DNA of 64,000 nt, taken from NCBI GenBank assembly GCA_017516765.1, contig JAFXBE010000007.1:1-64000 (forward strand), given 5' to 3'. Under the pieces are notes generated by a model that worked only from the letters and a program-made list of their open reading frames with translations, was not told the origin of the DNA and made no database searches. Origin of the DNA: Clostridia bacterium (GTDB lineage Bacteria; Bacillota; Clostridia; Christensenellales; Aristaeellaceae). How positions within the stretch are numbered: the first letter of the stretch is position 1; each line of letters starts with the position of its first letter. The position numbers and the translations under genes are program-made. This document shows, piece by piece, positions 1 to 7,919 of this stretch.

Positions 1-139
1 GGAGCCTACGGCTCCCCGGGCGGCAAACGGCGATAGGAATCCCTTGCTACGCAAGGGTTCCGTTTCCGCCGCACATGTCGCCGGAAACGGATTGGCAGTC
101 AGAGGGCTGCGGCCCTCCAACACCTCTGGAGTTTGTCAG
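1..139. repeat. Structured interspersed repeat, left copy (cut by window edge)
   Basis: Bases 1-62 match the reverse complement of 63481-63542 with a single mismatch. Similarity continues in patches to about 139 (a shared GGAGGGCTGCGGCCC block and an ACCTCTGG block). The copy holds small hairpins: the palindrome GGAGCCTACGGCTCC at 1-15, a hairpin around CTTGC-TAC-GCAAG at 43-56, and CCGTTTCCG paired with CGGAAACGG at about 60-90. No ORF of recognisable family lies in it. The left end runs off the window. Confidence 0.8.
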
Positions 140-147
140 CAATTTGA

Positions 148-174
148 GCAGCAAGCCAAAGCTTGCTGCTTTTT
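148..174 (+). terminator. Intrinsic terminator-like hairpin
   Basis: GCAGCAAGC, loop CAAA, GCTTGCTGC, then five T residues. It is oriented for plus-strand transcription entering from beyond the left edge; it could also stop minus-strand readthrough from the gene ending at 221, but that side lacks a U-tract. Confidence 0.6.
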
Positions 175-220
175 GTATGGCTGCATTCCGTTATGCCGCC
201 GCAAAACCTGTGCGGGGCGA

Positions 221-1225
221 TTATCTCCCGTCTCCCCAAACCGTGATCCGCTCCGCCAGCGTGTTCACCAGCCCAAGCAGGCTGCGCAGCAGGCGACTCA
301 TCTGCTCTGCCTGCTGCCGAAGCTGACCGATGGCGGCTTCGGCAGGGCTTCTGCCGCTTACCGGTACGGTGATGGGTTCCGATACCGCCAGCACCCTGCC
401 GCTGTGCGTACGGCTGCCGGCGCAGCAGCAGCCCGCCTTCCTGCCGCAACGATCCCCGCCGCCCGGAGCATCATCCTCACTGCCCGCCGCAGCTGACAGG
501 CTCCCGGCACCAACAGCCGTAACCCTGCCATCCGAAGCATCATCCCCGCTGCCCGCCGCATCCCCATCGACAGAAGCACCCGGTTCACCGCCTGCAACCT
601 CCCCGTCGACAGTCACACCCACGTCGTTCGAAAGCTCCGATGCACTGCCGGTCGCAGCCGACGCATCCCCGTCAACAGCCACCCTTCCATCGCCCGAAGC
701 ATCATCCCCACTGCCCGCCGCAGCCCCGCTGACCGGCAGCACCGCCTCCGGTACCGTTCCGTCGGCGGTATCGGCGGCCCAGCAGATCCGACCCCCGGCA
801 GGGGCAGCTTGGGCGGGCGGCAGTAGTACCCCCGCTTCCGATCCATCCTGCGTCCTATCCGACGCCGCCAGCGTGTGCCGCACCGCCATGGCCTCCAGCA
901 ACGCCACGCCTGCTGCCGGTGCATTGCCGATGGGCTGTATGGCGGGCAGCCCGCGGATGGAAAGCGTCAGCACCCCTGACAGCTGCTTCGCCACTGCCTG
1001 CTGTTCCCAATGCAGTCTGCGGTTGCGTGCCTGTACACTTTCCAGCTCTCCGGTCAGCAGCCGGTTCTCCTTCTGCACGGCGCGCAGCTCGGCCTTCAGA
1101 TTGCTCAGCTGCTGCACCCGGTCTGCGATCTGTACCGATTGTTTCGCATTCCCCACCGCCATTACGCCGGAGATCATCAGCATCACCGCCAGCAGGAAAA
1201 CCATCAGGATCAACAGTTGCTTCAT
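221..1225 (-). CDS. Membrane-anchored coiled-coil protein with low-complexity region
   Basis: The 334-residue product is not from a family I recognise. It has an N-terminal hydrophobic segment (about residues 4-24), then a heptad-like stretch rich in Gln, Leu, Lys and Glu (about 25-75) that should form a coiled coil. A Gly/Asp/Ala/Ser-rich low-complexity tract with recurring GDDAS, DGRV and VDGD motifs follows in the middle, then a short Cys cluster and a Leu-rich C-terminal helix. The start at 1225 sits 9 nt after GGAGG; an in-frame ATG at 1231 is too close to that site. It is the last gene of the site-2 protease–scpA–scpB run, which would place it in the chromosome-segregation operon, but no role can be assigned. 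An ORF on the opposite strand looks like a shadow. Confidence 0.6.
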   Translation of the reverse strand: MKQLLILMVFLLAVMLMISGVMAVGNAKQSVQIADRVQQLSNLKAELRAVQKENRLLTGELESVQARNRRLHWEQQAVAKQLSGVLTLSIRGLPAIQPIGNAPAAGVALLEAMAVRHTLAASDRTQDGSEAGVLLPPAQAAPAGGRICWAADTADGTVPEAVLPVSGAAAGSGDDASGDGRVAVDGDASAATGSASELSNDVGVTVDGEVAGGEPGASVDGDAAGSGDDASDGRVTAVGAGSLSAAAGSEDDAPGGGDRCGRKAGCCCAGSRTHSGRVLAVSEPITVPVSGRSPAEAAIGQLRQQAEQMSRLLRSLLGLVNTLAERITVWGDGR

Positions 1226-1327
1226 AAACATACGCCTCCGGGTGTTGGTGGCGCGTACCGCGCCGGGGCGCAAAAAACGCTCCCGGCAGTATTCTTCGCC
1301 GGAAGCGTACGGGTTATGCAGATTGGT

Positions 1328-1870
1328 TTACGGGGTCAGGGGCTCTTCCACCTTCTCCACAGGGTCGGGCAGGGGCGGCAGCTCCCGGATGTCCGAAAGC
1401 CCGAAATGCTCCAGAAACTTGTCCGTGGTCACATACAGGATGGGGCGTCCCAGGGCCTCCTTGCGCCCCGCCTCCTGGATCAGTCCCTTTGCCAGCAGGG
1501 CTTGGATGGAATAGTCGCACTTTACGCCGCGCACCTGCTCCACCTCGCCCTTGGTGGCGGGCTGGCGGTAGGCGATCACGGCAAGGGTCTCCATCACGGT
1601 CTGGCTCAGGCTCTGCCGCTGTACGGGCTGCAAAAGCCGCTCCACATAGGCGGCGTATTCGGGGCGGGTCTCCATGCGCACATGGTCGCCGTACCGCTTC
1701 AGGGTAACACCCCGGCGGTTCAGATCGTATTGCCGCTGCATTTCCTCCACGGCATGCATGGTCTCCATCTCGCTCAGCTCCAGCGCGCCCGCCAGATCGC
1801 CGATGCTCACCGGCTCGCCCGCCACAAACAGGATGGCTTCGATAATATTGCAGATATCAGGCTTCTCCAT
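1328..1870 (-). CDS. scpB: Segregation and condensation protein B
   Basis: ScpB (180 aa) is the winged-helix (kleisin-binding, 'kite') subunit of the bacterial SMC condensin and acts with ScpA on SMC to organise and separate the chromosome. The sequence begins MEKPDICNIIEAILFVAGEP, the typical ScpB opening, and carries the conserved block LSQTVMETLAVIAYRQP followed by a VRGVKCDYSIQALLAKGLI-like helix pair. The start at 1870 has AAGGAG 8 nt upstream, better than an upstream in-frame ATG at 1894. It overlaps the end of scpA by 14 nt, implying coupled translation. Length fits the family (about 180-200 aa). Confidence 0.96.
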   Translation of the reverse strand: MEKPDICNIIEAILFVAGEPVSIGDLAGALELSEMETMHAVEEMQRQYDLNRRGVTLKRYGDHVRMETRPEYAAYVERLLQPVQRQSLSQTVMETLAVIAYRQPATKGEVEQVRGVKCDYSIQALLAKGLIQEAGRKEALGRPILYVTTDKFLEHFGLSDIRELPPLPDPVEKVEEPLTP

Positions 1871-2591
1871 CTGCTTCTCTCCTTCCCGGCACAAGGGTGA
1901 TGCGCCGGAACATATCCTTCTGGCGTACGTGTACCTTGCCCAGCTTCAGCATTTCCAGCACCGCCATAAACAGGGTCACCACCTCTTCCTTGGAGGGGTG
2001 GTCGGTAAAGAGGTCTTCAAAATCGATGCGCCCTTCCCGCAGACGGCTTTCGATGGCCTCCATGCAGCCCTCCACGGTAAAGCTGTCCCGGCGGATGTCC
2101 CGCAGCCGGAACACCGCCTCCCGGGGCTGGGCGGGGGTGCGTTGCCCGATGCGCTTCAAGGCCTGCCAGAGGGCTTCCAGCGTCAGGTTGTCCAATTGCA
2201 CCTCCTGGGGCGGCAGGGGATATTCCTCCGGCAGCTTGCCGAAGATCTGGCGCGCGCTTTTTTCAAACTCCGCCATCTGCCGGGTGCTTTCCTTGAACTG
2301 CCTGTAGGCGATCAAACGCTGGATCAGCGCCTGCTCGGGATCCTCCTCCTCGGTCTTGGGGGGCTTGGGCAGAAGGCTCCGGCTTTTGATCTCCACCAGC
2401 AATGCAGCCATGGCAATAAACTCGCTGGCCTCGTCCATATCGTAGTCGGGTGCGTTGCGAACGATCTCGATATACTGCTCCGTGATCTGGCTGATGAAGA
2501 TATCCTTCAGGTCGATCTTGGCCTTGCCCACCAGATGCAACAGCAGATCCAGAGGCCCGTCGAACTGTTTCAATCGTACATGTACCGCCAT
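1857..2591 (-). CDS. scpA: Segregation and condensation protein A (kleisin)
   Basis: ScpA (244 aa) is the kleisin that bridges the two heads of the SMC dimer. The N terminus, VRLKQFDGPLDLLLHLVGKAK, is the classic ScpA signature, followed by helices that bind the SMC neck; the C-terminal winged helix is seen around GRIDFEDLF...EEVVTLFMAVLEMLKLGKV. It starts immediately after the stop of the upstream site-2 protease (TAA then ATG) with AAGG shortly upstream, and its end overlaps scpB. The gene order site-2 protease–scpA–scpB is standard in Clostridia, supporting one transcription unit from the promoter near 3507-3535. Confidence 0.96.
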   Translation of the reverse strand: MAVHVRLKQFDGPLDLLLHLVGKAKIDLKDIFISQITEQYIEIVRNAPDYDMDEASEFIAMAALLVEIKSRSLLPKPPKTEEEDPEQALIQRLIAYRQFKESTRQMAEFEKSARQIFGKLPEEYPLPPQEVQLDNLTLEALWQALKRIGQRTPAQPREAVFRLRDIRRDSFTVEGCMEAIESRLREGRIDFEDLFTDHPSKEEVVTLFMAVLEMLKLGKVHVRQKDMFRRITLVPGRREADGEA

Positions 2592-3392
2592 TTACGCCTT
2601 CCCTACCATCAGCAAGAAAAGATTCAGCACCGCATCCCCCACGGCATTGTTCAGGAAACCCAGAATATTGCCCAGCACACCGGTAAAGCACACCACCATC
2701 AGCACCATCTGAGCGATCTGGAAAGCCTGCCCGTTCAGGGACAGCCTGCCGCCCAGCAGAATGTCGTTGAAGATGTGGAAACCGTCCAGCGGGGGAAAGG
2801 GCATCAGGTTGAAGATAGCCAGCGCAAGGTTCATGTAGGCAAACAGCAGCAGAAAACGCTGGATGTACTGTACCCAGGGGTGCAGCATCGCCCACTGGTA
2901 TTCTGCGCCCAGACCGCTGTTCAAAACCGCATAGCCGATGCCGTCGGAGGCGAGGAAAGCCCGTGCGCCGCCGTTGGCTGCGATCACCTCAGGCCGCCAC
3001 AGAAGCCCGTTCAGCCCCACAGCCAAAGCCAGCGAGAGAACGAACAGTGTAAAGTTGACGGTAATACCGGCAATGCTGACCAGGAAATCATCCCGGCGGT
3101 AGTTGGAGAAATTGCGGGGGTTCACCGGTACGGGCTTGGCCCAGCCGAAGCCTGCGAACACCATCAGTACGGTGCCCACAGGATCCAGATGCTTCAGCGG
3201 GTTCAGGGTAATGCGCCCCAGCATTCTGGCGGTGGGGTCGCCGCAGCGGTCCGCCACATAGGCATGCCCCACCTCGTGCAGCACCAGCGAAGCAAGAATG
3301 GCAACGGCATAGTACAGCGTATAAACGATAAAGCCCAGAGGATCGGTGGTAAGCCAGCTCCAGTAGGATTGCAGACGGTTCAGAATACCCAA
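2592..3392 (-). CDS. Site-2 protease family (M50) membrane metalloprotease
   Basis: A 266-residue integral membrane peptidase of the short, PDZ-less S2P/YwhC-like group. The zinc-binding motif HEVGH is at residues 39-43 in the second hydrophobic segment, and the third ligand motif [10 protein letters not shown] lies near residue 200. About five to six membrane segments are visible. The natural substrate of this subfamily is unknown. The chosen start is a TTG at 3392, because GGAGG lies 9 nt upstream and the protein then begins with the family-typical [13 protein letters not shown]; no ATG fits. It heads the operon with scpA and scpB, abutting scpA directly. A different, PDZ-containing S2P (RseP) is encoded at 19704. 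Confidence 0.92.
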   Translation of the reverse strand: MGILNRLQSYWSWLTTDPLGFIVYTLYYAVAILASLVLHEVGHAYVADRCGDPTARMLGRITLNPLKHLDPVGTVLMVFAGFGWAKPVPVNPRNFSNYRRDDFLVSIAGITVNFTLFVLSLALAVGLNGLLWRPEVIAANGGARAFLASDGIGYAVLNSGLGAEYQWAMLHPWVQYIQRFLLLFAYMNLALAIFNLMPFPPLDGFHIFNDILLGGRLSLNGQAFQIAQMVLMVVCFTGVLGNILGFLNNAVGDAVLNLFLLMVGKA

Positions 3393-3506
3393 GGCAGAAA
3401 ACCTCCTTTGCTCGAAAAACAGGGGGTGAAACGGTCGGATCGGTAACGCTGCCGCTGTGCTGCGGCAGCCCGGACCCTCCGGCAGAAAATACAGAGGGTA
3501 AAGAAT

Positions 3507-3535
3507 ATTATAATCCCCGGGGCTGAAAAGTGCAA
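3507..3535 (-). promoter_or_regulatory. Promoter for the site-2 protease–scpAB operon
   Basis: On the minus strand, TTGCAC (3530-3535), a 17-nt spacer, and a perfect TATAAT (3507-3512), about 115 nt upstream of the TTG start at 3392. Together with the plus-strand promoter at 3555 it fills the 315-nt divergent intergenic region; the rest of that region shows only a GC-rich inverted segment near 3445-3480. Confidence 0.8.
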
Positions 3536-3554
3536 CCGCACCCGCCTGTATGGT

Positions 3555-3584
3555 TTGACATTCCCTGCCCACGGGTGTTATCAT
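3555..3584 (+). promoter_or_regulatory. Promoter for adh–MATE unit
   Basis: Consensus TTGACA at 3555-3560, 18-nt spacer, TATCAT at 3579-3584. It lies 124 nt upstream of the alcohol dehydrogenase start. Confidence 0.75.
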
Positions 3585-3707
3585 TGCTATATCAAAAAAC
3601 GGCGCATCCCCCTGCCTTCGCACAGCCCTATATCCCACACAGGGGGCAATGCACCCTCGCCGGGTCGGCGACTCTGCATCCGGCAAGAAAAAAGGAGAGA
3701 CAGCAAC

Positions 3708-4886
3708 ATGGAAAACTTTGAGTTTTATTCCCCTGCAAGGCTCATCTTCGGCAAGGGCACCGAGAATACCATCGGTCAGCAACTCAAGCCCTATGCAAAG
3801 AAAGTATTGCTCCACTACGGCGGCGGAAGCATCAAGAAGACCGGTCTGTACGACCGTGTGGTGGCCTCCCTCAACGAGGCGGGCGTTGCCTTTGTGGAGC
3901 TGGGCGGCGTGCAGCCCAACCCCCGCCTCAAGCTGGCGCAGGAAGGCATCGACCTGTGCCGCCGGGAAAACGTTGATCTGATCCTTGCCGTGGGCGGCGG
4001 CAGCGTCATTGACTCTGCCAAGTGCATCGCCATGGGCGTTTGCTACGACGGCGATGTGTGGGATATGTACCAGCAGGGCAAAGCCATCGAGAAGGCGCTG
4101 CCGGTGGCGGTCATCCTCACCATTCCCGCAGCGGGCAGCGAAGCCAGCGGCGATACGGTCATCACCAACGAAGACAAGGCGCTCAAGTACGGCTACGGCA
4201 GCCCCAAACTGCGCCCCCTGATGAGCGTGATGAACCCCGAGCTGTTCTACACCCTGCCCAAGAATCAGGTGGCCAACGGCGTTACCGATATGATGAGCCA
4301 TGTTTTTGAGCGTTATTTCACCAACACCAAAAGCGTGGAGCTGACCGACGGTCTGTGCGAGACCGTGCTGCGCACCATCATGCACAACGCCCCCCGCGTG
4401 CTGAAGAACGCCGAGGACTACGACGCGTGGTGCGAGATCGGCTTTGCCGGTACCGTTGCCCACAACGGTCTGGTGGGCTGCGGACGCGCACAGGACTGGG
4501 GCTGCCACAACATGGAGCACGAGCTGAGCGCCATCTACGATGTGGCGCACGGCGCAGGTCTGGCAGTGCTCACCCCCGCGTGGATGACCTATGTCTGGAA
4601 GGATAACCCCGAAATGTTTGTTCAGTTTGCTGTTAAGGTAATGGGTGTGGACGGTTCCTACCGGGAGCCGGAAGCCATTATCACCGAGGGCATCGAAAAG
4701 CTGCGCGCCTTCTTCACTGCCATCGGTCAGCCCGCCACCCTCACCGAACTGGGCATCGGCGAGGACCGTCTGGAGGAAATGGCCCGCAAAGCCACCCACG
4801 AGTGCTTCGGCAAAGAGCAGCCCATCGGCGGTCTGAAGAAACTGTACTGGCAGGATGTGCTTGCCATCTACAAGCTGGCGCTGTAA
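3708..4886 (+). CDS. Iron-containing alcohol dehydrogenase (butanol dehydrogenase-like)
   Basis: The 392-residue protein belongs to the group III (iron) alcohol dehydrogenases and most resembles the clostridial BdhA/B. subtilis YugJ branch: it opens with ENFEFYSPARLIFGKGTE. The dinucleotide-binding turn is AVGGGSVIDSAK near residue 100, and metal-ligand regions are DMMSHVFERYF and the His-containing AHGAGLAVLTPAWM segment. It would reduce aldehydes to alcohols with NAD(P)H, typically to dispose of reductant during fermentation. AAAGGAGA lies 9 nt before the ATG; an extended ORF upstream is not translated because it would start inside the promoter. The MATE gene follows 4 nt later, so the two are probably cotranscribed. 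Confidence 0.93.
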   Translation: MENFEFYSPARLIFGKGTENTIGQQLKPYAKKVLLHYGGGSIKKTGLYDRVVASLNEAGVAFVELGGVQPNPRLKLAQEGIDLCRRENVDLILAVGGGSVIDSAKCIAMGVCYDGDVWDMYQQGKAIEKALPVAVILTIPAAGSEASGDTVITNEDKALKYGYGSPKLRPLMSVMNPELFYTLPKNQVANGVTDMMSHVFERYFTNTKSVELTDGLCETVLRTIMHNAPRVLKNAEDYDAWCEIGFAGTVAHNGLVGCGRAQDWGCHNMEHELSAIYDVAHGAGLAVLTPAWMTYVWKDNPEMFVQFAVKVMGVDGSYREPEAIITEGIEKLRAFFTAIGQPATLTELGIGEDRLEEMARKATHECFGKEQPIGGLKKLYWQDVLAIYKLAL

Positions 4887-4890
4887 AACC

Positions 4891-6282
4891 GTGAAACACG
4901 AAAAAACAGAGCTTTTTGAAACAATGTCCGTACCCCGCGCAGTATGGACGCTGGCAGTGCCCACCATTCTGTCCTCTCTGGTGATGGTGCTGTACAATCT
5001 GGCTGATACCTACTTCGTAGGTATGCTGAACGATCCTTTGCAGAATGCAGCCGTTACGCTGGCAGGGCCTGTGCTGTTGGCCTTCAACGCCATTAACAAT
5101 CTTTTTGGCGTGGGCGCTTCCAGCGTAATGAGCCGTGCTCTTGGGGTTAAGGATCATGAAACGGTTCGCCGGGCATCCGCCTTTGGTTTTTACTGTGCGT
5201 TGCTCAGCGGTCTGTTGTTTTCCCTGCTGGTGGGGCTGCTGAACGCTCCGCTGCTTACCCTGCTGGGCGCAAAGGGGGATACCCTTGCCCCCACCGCCGA
5301 ATACCTCCGGTGGACTGCGCTGTACGGCGCAGTGCCCTCCATTCTGAATGTGGTCATGGCATACCTGTTCCGCTCGGAGGGGGCAACGCTCCATGCCTCC
5401 ATCGGCACCATGAGCGGCTGTCTGCTCAACATCATCCTTGACCCCATTTGCATTCTGGGGCTTGGCATGGGGGCGGCAGGCGCCGGTCTTGCCACCTTCC
5501 TGAGCAATTGCTTTGCCTGCGCATACTTCTTTGTGCTCATTGCGCTGCGCAGGGACAAAACGCTGGTGTGCGTCAGCCCCAAAGCGTTCCGACCCCGCAA
5601 AAAGCTGGTGCTGGATGTGCTGGGGGTGGGCGTGCCCGCCTCGGTTCAGAACCTGCTCAACGTTACGGGCATGACGGTAATGACCAACGCGATCGCAGCC
5701 TTCGGGGCGGAGGCGGTGGCAGCCATGGGAATCGCCCAGAAGACCACCATGATCCCGTGCTACATTGCAATGGGCGTATCTCAGGGCGTTATGCCGCTGA
5801 TCGGCTACAATTTCGCTGCCCGCAACGCCCGTCGTATGCGGGATGCCACTGTGTATACCACAAAGGCTTCCCAGCTGATCATGCTGGTTATGACAGCGCT
5901 CTACCTGCTCTTTGCCCCGCAGATCGTGAGCATGTTCATGCAAAATGAGCAGATCATCGAATACGGCGCAGCCTTCATGCGCGGGCTCAGCCTTGCCCAG
6001 CCCTTCCTTTGTATGGACTTTATGGCGGTCGGCGTGTTTCAGGCCTGTGGTATGGGCAGCCGCGCGCTGCTGTTTGCTTTCCTGCGCAAGATCGCGCTGG
6101 AGATCCCCGCCCTGCTGCTGCTCAACAAGCTCTTTCCCATGTACGGTCTGGCCTACGCCCAGCTCTGCGCCGAGGTGGTGCTGGCTGCTGCTGCCGTCCT
6201 GTTCCTGCTCCGCATCTTTCGGGATGCCCGGCGCATGGAAGCGGAAGCCTCTGTACAGCAGGCTGCCCTGCGGGAGGAATAG
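4891..6282 (+). CDS. MATE family efflux transporter
   Basis: A 463-residue polytopic protein with about twelve hydrophobic segments arranged as two homologous halves, typical of the multidrug and toxin extrusion (DinF/NorM/MepA-like) family, which exports cationic compounds using an Na+ or H+ gradient. The N-terminal block LAVPTILSSLVMVLYNLADTYFVG is characteristic. I chose a GTG start 4 nt after the dehydrogenase stop because it gives the usual short cytoplasmic N terminus; there is no clear ribosome binding site, so translation is probably coupled. An ATG at 4924 is the alternative. A terminator follows at 6313. The substrate cannot be inferred. Confidence 0.92.
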   Translation: MKHEKTELFETMSVPRAVWTLAVPTILSSLVMVLYNLADTYFVGMLNDPLQNAAVTLAGPVLLAFNAINNLFGVGASSVMSRALGVKDHETVRRASAFGFYCALLSGLLFSLLVGLLNAPLLTLLGAKGDTLAPTAEYLRWTALYGAVPSILNVVMAYLFRSEGATLHASIGTMSGCLLNIILDPICILGLGMGAAGAGLATFLSNCFACAYFFVLIALRRDKTLVCVSPKAFRPRKKLVLDVLGVGVPASVQNLLNVTGMTVMTNAIAAFGAEAVAAMGIAQKTTMIPCYIAMGVSQGVMPLIGYNFAARNARRMRDATVYTTKASQLIMLVMTALYLLFAPQIVSMFMQNEQIIEYGAAFMRGLSLAQPFLCMDFMAVGVFQACGMGSRALLFAFLRKIALEIPALLLLNKLFPMYGLAYAQLCAEVVLAAAAVLFLLRIFRDARRMEAEASVQQAALREE

Positions 6283-6312
6283 TTGGTTCTGTGGAGTAAT
6301 AAGCGAGCTCTT

Positions 6313-6341
6313 TCCCTGCCGTGTGTGCGGCAGGGTTTTTG
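6313..6341 (+). terminator. Terminator of the adh–MATE unit
   Basis: CCCTGCC, 8-nt loop, GGCAGGG, then five T residues, 31 nt after the MATE stop codon. Confidence 0.85.
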
Positions 6342-6405
6342 TATACAGATTTGGATCTTGGTCGCTTTGCCCTCCGGATAGCTGGGTCGAAACCGCTTTT
6401 GGTGA

Positions 6406-6445
6406 CAAAAAACGGGCTGCTGCAAGCACGTGCTTGCAGCAGCCC
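6406..6445 (-). terminator. Perfectly palindromic terminator of the secreted repeat protein gene
   Basis: A 32-nt perfect palindrome at 6414-6445 (GGGCTGCTGCAAGCAC and its complement) followed on the minus strand by GTTTTTTG. It lies 22 nt downstream of the minus-strand gene ending at 6468. Confidence 0.88.
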
Positions 6446-6467
6446 CACAGGGGGTTTTGAAAATATC

Positions 6468-7538
6468 TCAGTGCTTCAGCAGCCCCAGCGCGATAACCTC
6501 CGTCAGGGGTTCGCCCTCGGCAGCGGGTTCTGCGTCCATGGGGCCCTGATGGTACACGGTAACGGTGTCGCCGTTGTCCCAGTTGATCCAGTCGTCAGCC
6601 ACAGCTCCCTCAGCGGGCAGAGCAGGGGTGGGCAGCTCCTCGGTATTCTCCTCGGCAGGCACGCCCGCATCGGCATCGCCCTCAGCGGGCAGAGCGGGGG
6701 TGGGCAGCTCCTCGGTGTTCTCCTCGGCAGGCACGCCCGCATCGGCATCGCCCTCGGCGGGCAGAGCAGGGGTGGGCAGCTCCTCGGTATTCTCCTCGGC
6801 AGGCACGCCTGCATCGGCAGCCTCACCACTCACGACTTCCTCCACCAGAGCTTCCGCAGAAGCGATGGCCTCATCCACAGACACGGTATCTTCGGTCAGC
6901 TGGGTTTCCTCTTCGGGCAGAAGACCCACAAACATGCTGTCGCTGGTCAGTACGCGGTAGGCATTGCCGTTCTCGTCGGTCAGGGTAAAGCCTGCACCGT
7001 CCTTTTCGCTGATCACGCCGGTCAGCTGGGGCACCACCACATAGCGGGCGTTCACCTTACCGGGCAGGCTCATGGTCATGATGCCGTCATAGTACACCAG
7101 CATGGGCGCGCCGGGGAATACGATAGCCATATCGGCAGGCATCTGCACAAAGGCATCGCCGAAGATGGGGTCGCCGGTCAGCAGCACGCCTTCTTCGGTG
7201 ATCTCACCGGCAACACCGCTGAGGGTGTAGCAGCCCACGCGGATACCGTAGACCTGCGGGGGAATGCTGCGGGTCATCATCCCGTTGTGATCCACCAGCA
7301 CATACATGCCCACCTCAATGGGCAGCTGGGAGAGGATGCCGTCCAGCACGGTGTTCTCGTCGGTGTTGATCTGCAGCATGCCCATCTGGATATCCTCCAT
7401 CAGGAAGCCGCCCTCGAACACCTCGGTCACCAGACCTTCAAAGGGGGGCAGGGGTTCGGCCACATCTTCGGCAAAAGCAGCCATGGGAACGGCGGCAGCC
7501 AGTACAAGGGCCAGAATCATCATGATCATCTTCTTCAT
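6468..7538 (-). CDS. Secreted protein with three 24-residue tandem repeats
   Basis: The 356-residue product starts with a clear signal peptide (MKKMIMMILALVLAAAVPMAAFAED, cut after AFA). Residues about 30-215 form a beta-rich region with repeated small domains (DENTVLDGI, GMYVLVDHNG, TDENGNAYRVL), reminiscent of secreted clostridial proteins of unknown function. Three nearly identical 24-residue repeats built on AGVPAEENTEELPTPALPAE follow, then a short tail. The start has AAAGGAGA 8 nt upstream. No sortase motif or C-terminal membrane segment is present, so it should be released or loosely held. I do not recognise a family. It is monocistronic, with its own terminator. Confidence 0.8.
   Translation of the reverse strand: MKKMIMMILALVLAAAVPMAAFAEDVAEPLPPFEGLVTEVFEGGFLMEDIQMGMLQINTDENTVLDGILSQLPIEVGMYVLVDHNGMMTRSIPPQVYGIRVGCYTLSGVAGEITEEGVLLTGDPIFGDAFVQMPADMAIVFPGAPMLVYYDGIMTMSLPGKVNARYVVVPQLTGVISEKDGAGFTLTDENGNAYRVLTSDSMFVGLLPEEETQLTEDTVSVDEAIASAEALVEEVVSGEAADAGVPAEENTEELPTPALPAEGDADAGVPAEENTEELPTPALPAEGDADAGVPAEENTEELPTPALPAEGAVADDWINWDNGDTVTVYHQGPMDAEPAAEGEPLTEVIALGLLKH
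6607..6822 (-). repeat. Three in-frame 72-bp tandem repeats
   Basis: Units 6607-6678, 6679-6750 and 6751-6822 differ at only a few positions, mostly synonymous. They encode the acidic, Pro-rich 24-residue repeats of the secreted protein above and are likely to vary in copy number between strains. Confidence 0.9.
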
Positions 7539-7713
7539 TGCGGGTTTCTCCTTTCATCGGCAACCGGTGAAAACATCCCGTGTGCCTTTCATACAGAACA
7601 GACGAAACAGGATGCCCTCCGGTTCCCGAAAAAAGTATTTCTTGACGAAAAAAAGTTTCACAGAAGCATGTTTTTTTGCGCAGCAAGGAAAAATCCATGC
7701 CGATGCAGCTGCG

Positions 7714-7893
7714 TCAGATCAGATGCAACCGCCGGGCTTCCTCGATGGCTTCCTCGTCGCTCATCATTTCCACATGGCTCAGATCTGCCATGGCTGCGGG
7801 CATACCGCAGGTAAAGGCGGTACCGTAATAATCCGTCAACGCCTCCCGGGCTGCCGCTGCTGCCTGCCGGATCCAAAAGGGATCGTGCTCCAT
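7714..7893 (-). CDS. Small conserved-looking protein, unknown function
   Basis: A 59-residue protein beginning MEHDPFWIRQAAAAAREAL, with an AGGAGG site 7 nt upstream of the ATG, which is a strong argument that it is translated. The C terminus is acidic and helical (SDEEAIEEARRLHLI). There is no cysteine pair, transmembrane segment or known motif. It follows the exonuclease gene at 7920 by 26 nt and probably shares its transcript. The 175 bases between this gene's stop and the next promoterless stretch up to 7538 show no other gene. Confidence 0.65.
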   Translation of the reverse strand: MEHDPFWIRQAAAAAREALTDYYGTAFTCGMPAAMADLSHVEMMSDEEAIEEARRLHLI

Positions 7894-7919
7894 TTCGTTT
7901 CCTCCTGTGCAGAATGTGT

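Noticed and set aside
330..3446. Plus-strand ORFs across the scpB–scpA–protease operon
   Set aside because: ScpA, ScpB and the S2P motifs on the minus strand are certain; the plus frames have no motif. For the last gene (221-1225) the choice is less certain but the minus strand has signal/coiled-coil features and a ribosome binding site.
6607..6822. CRISPR-like regular repeats
   Set aside because: Units are contiguous 72-bp in-frame coding repeats without spacers and without cas genes.
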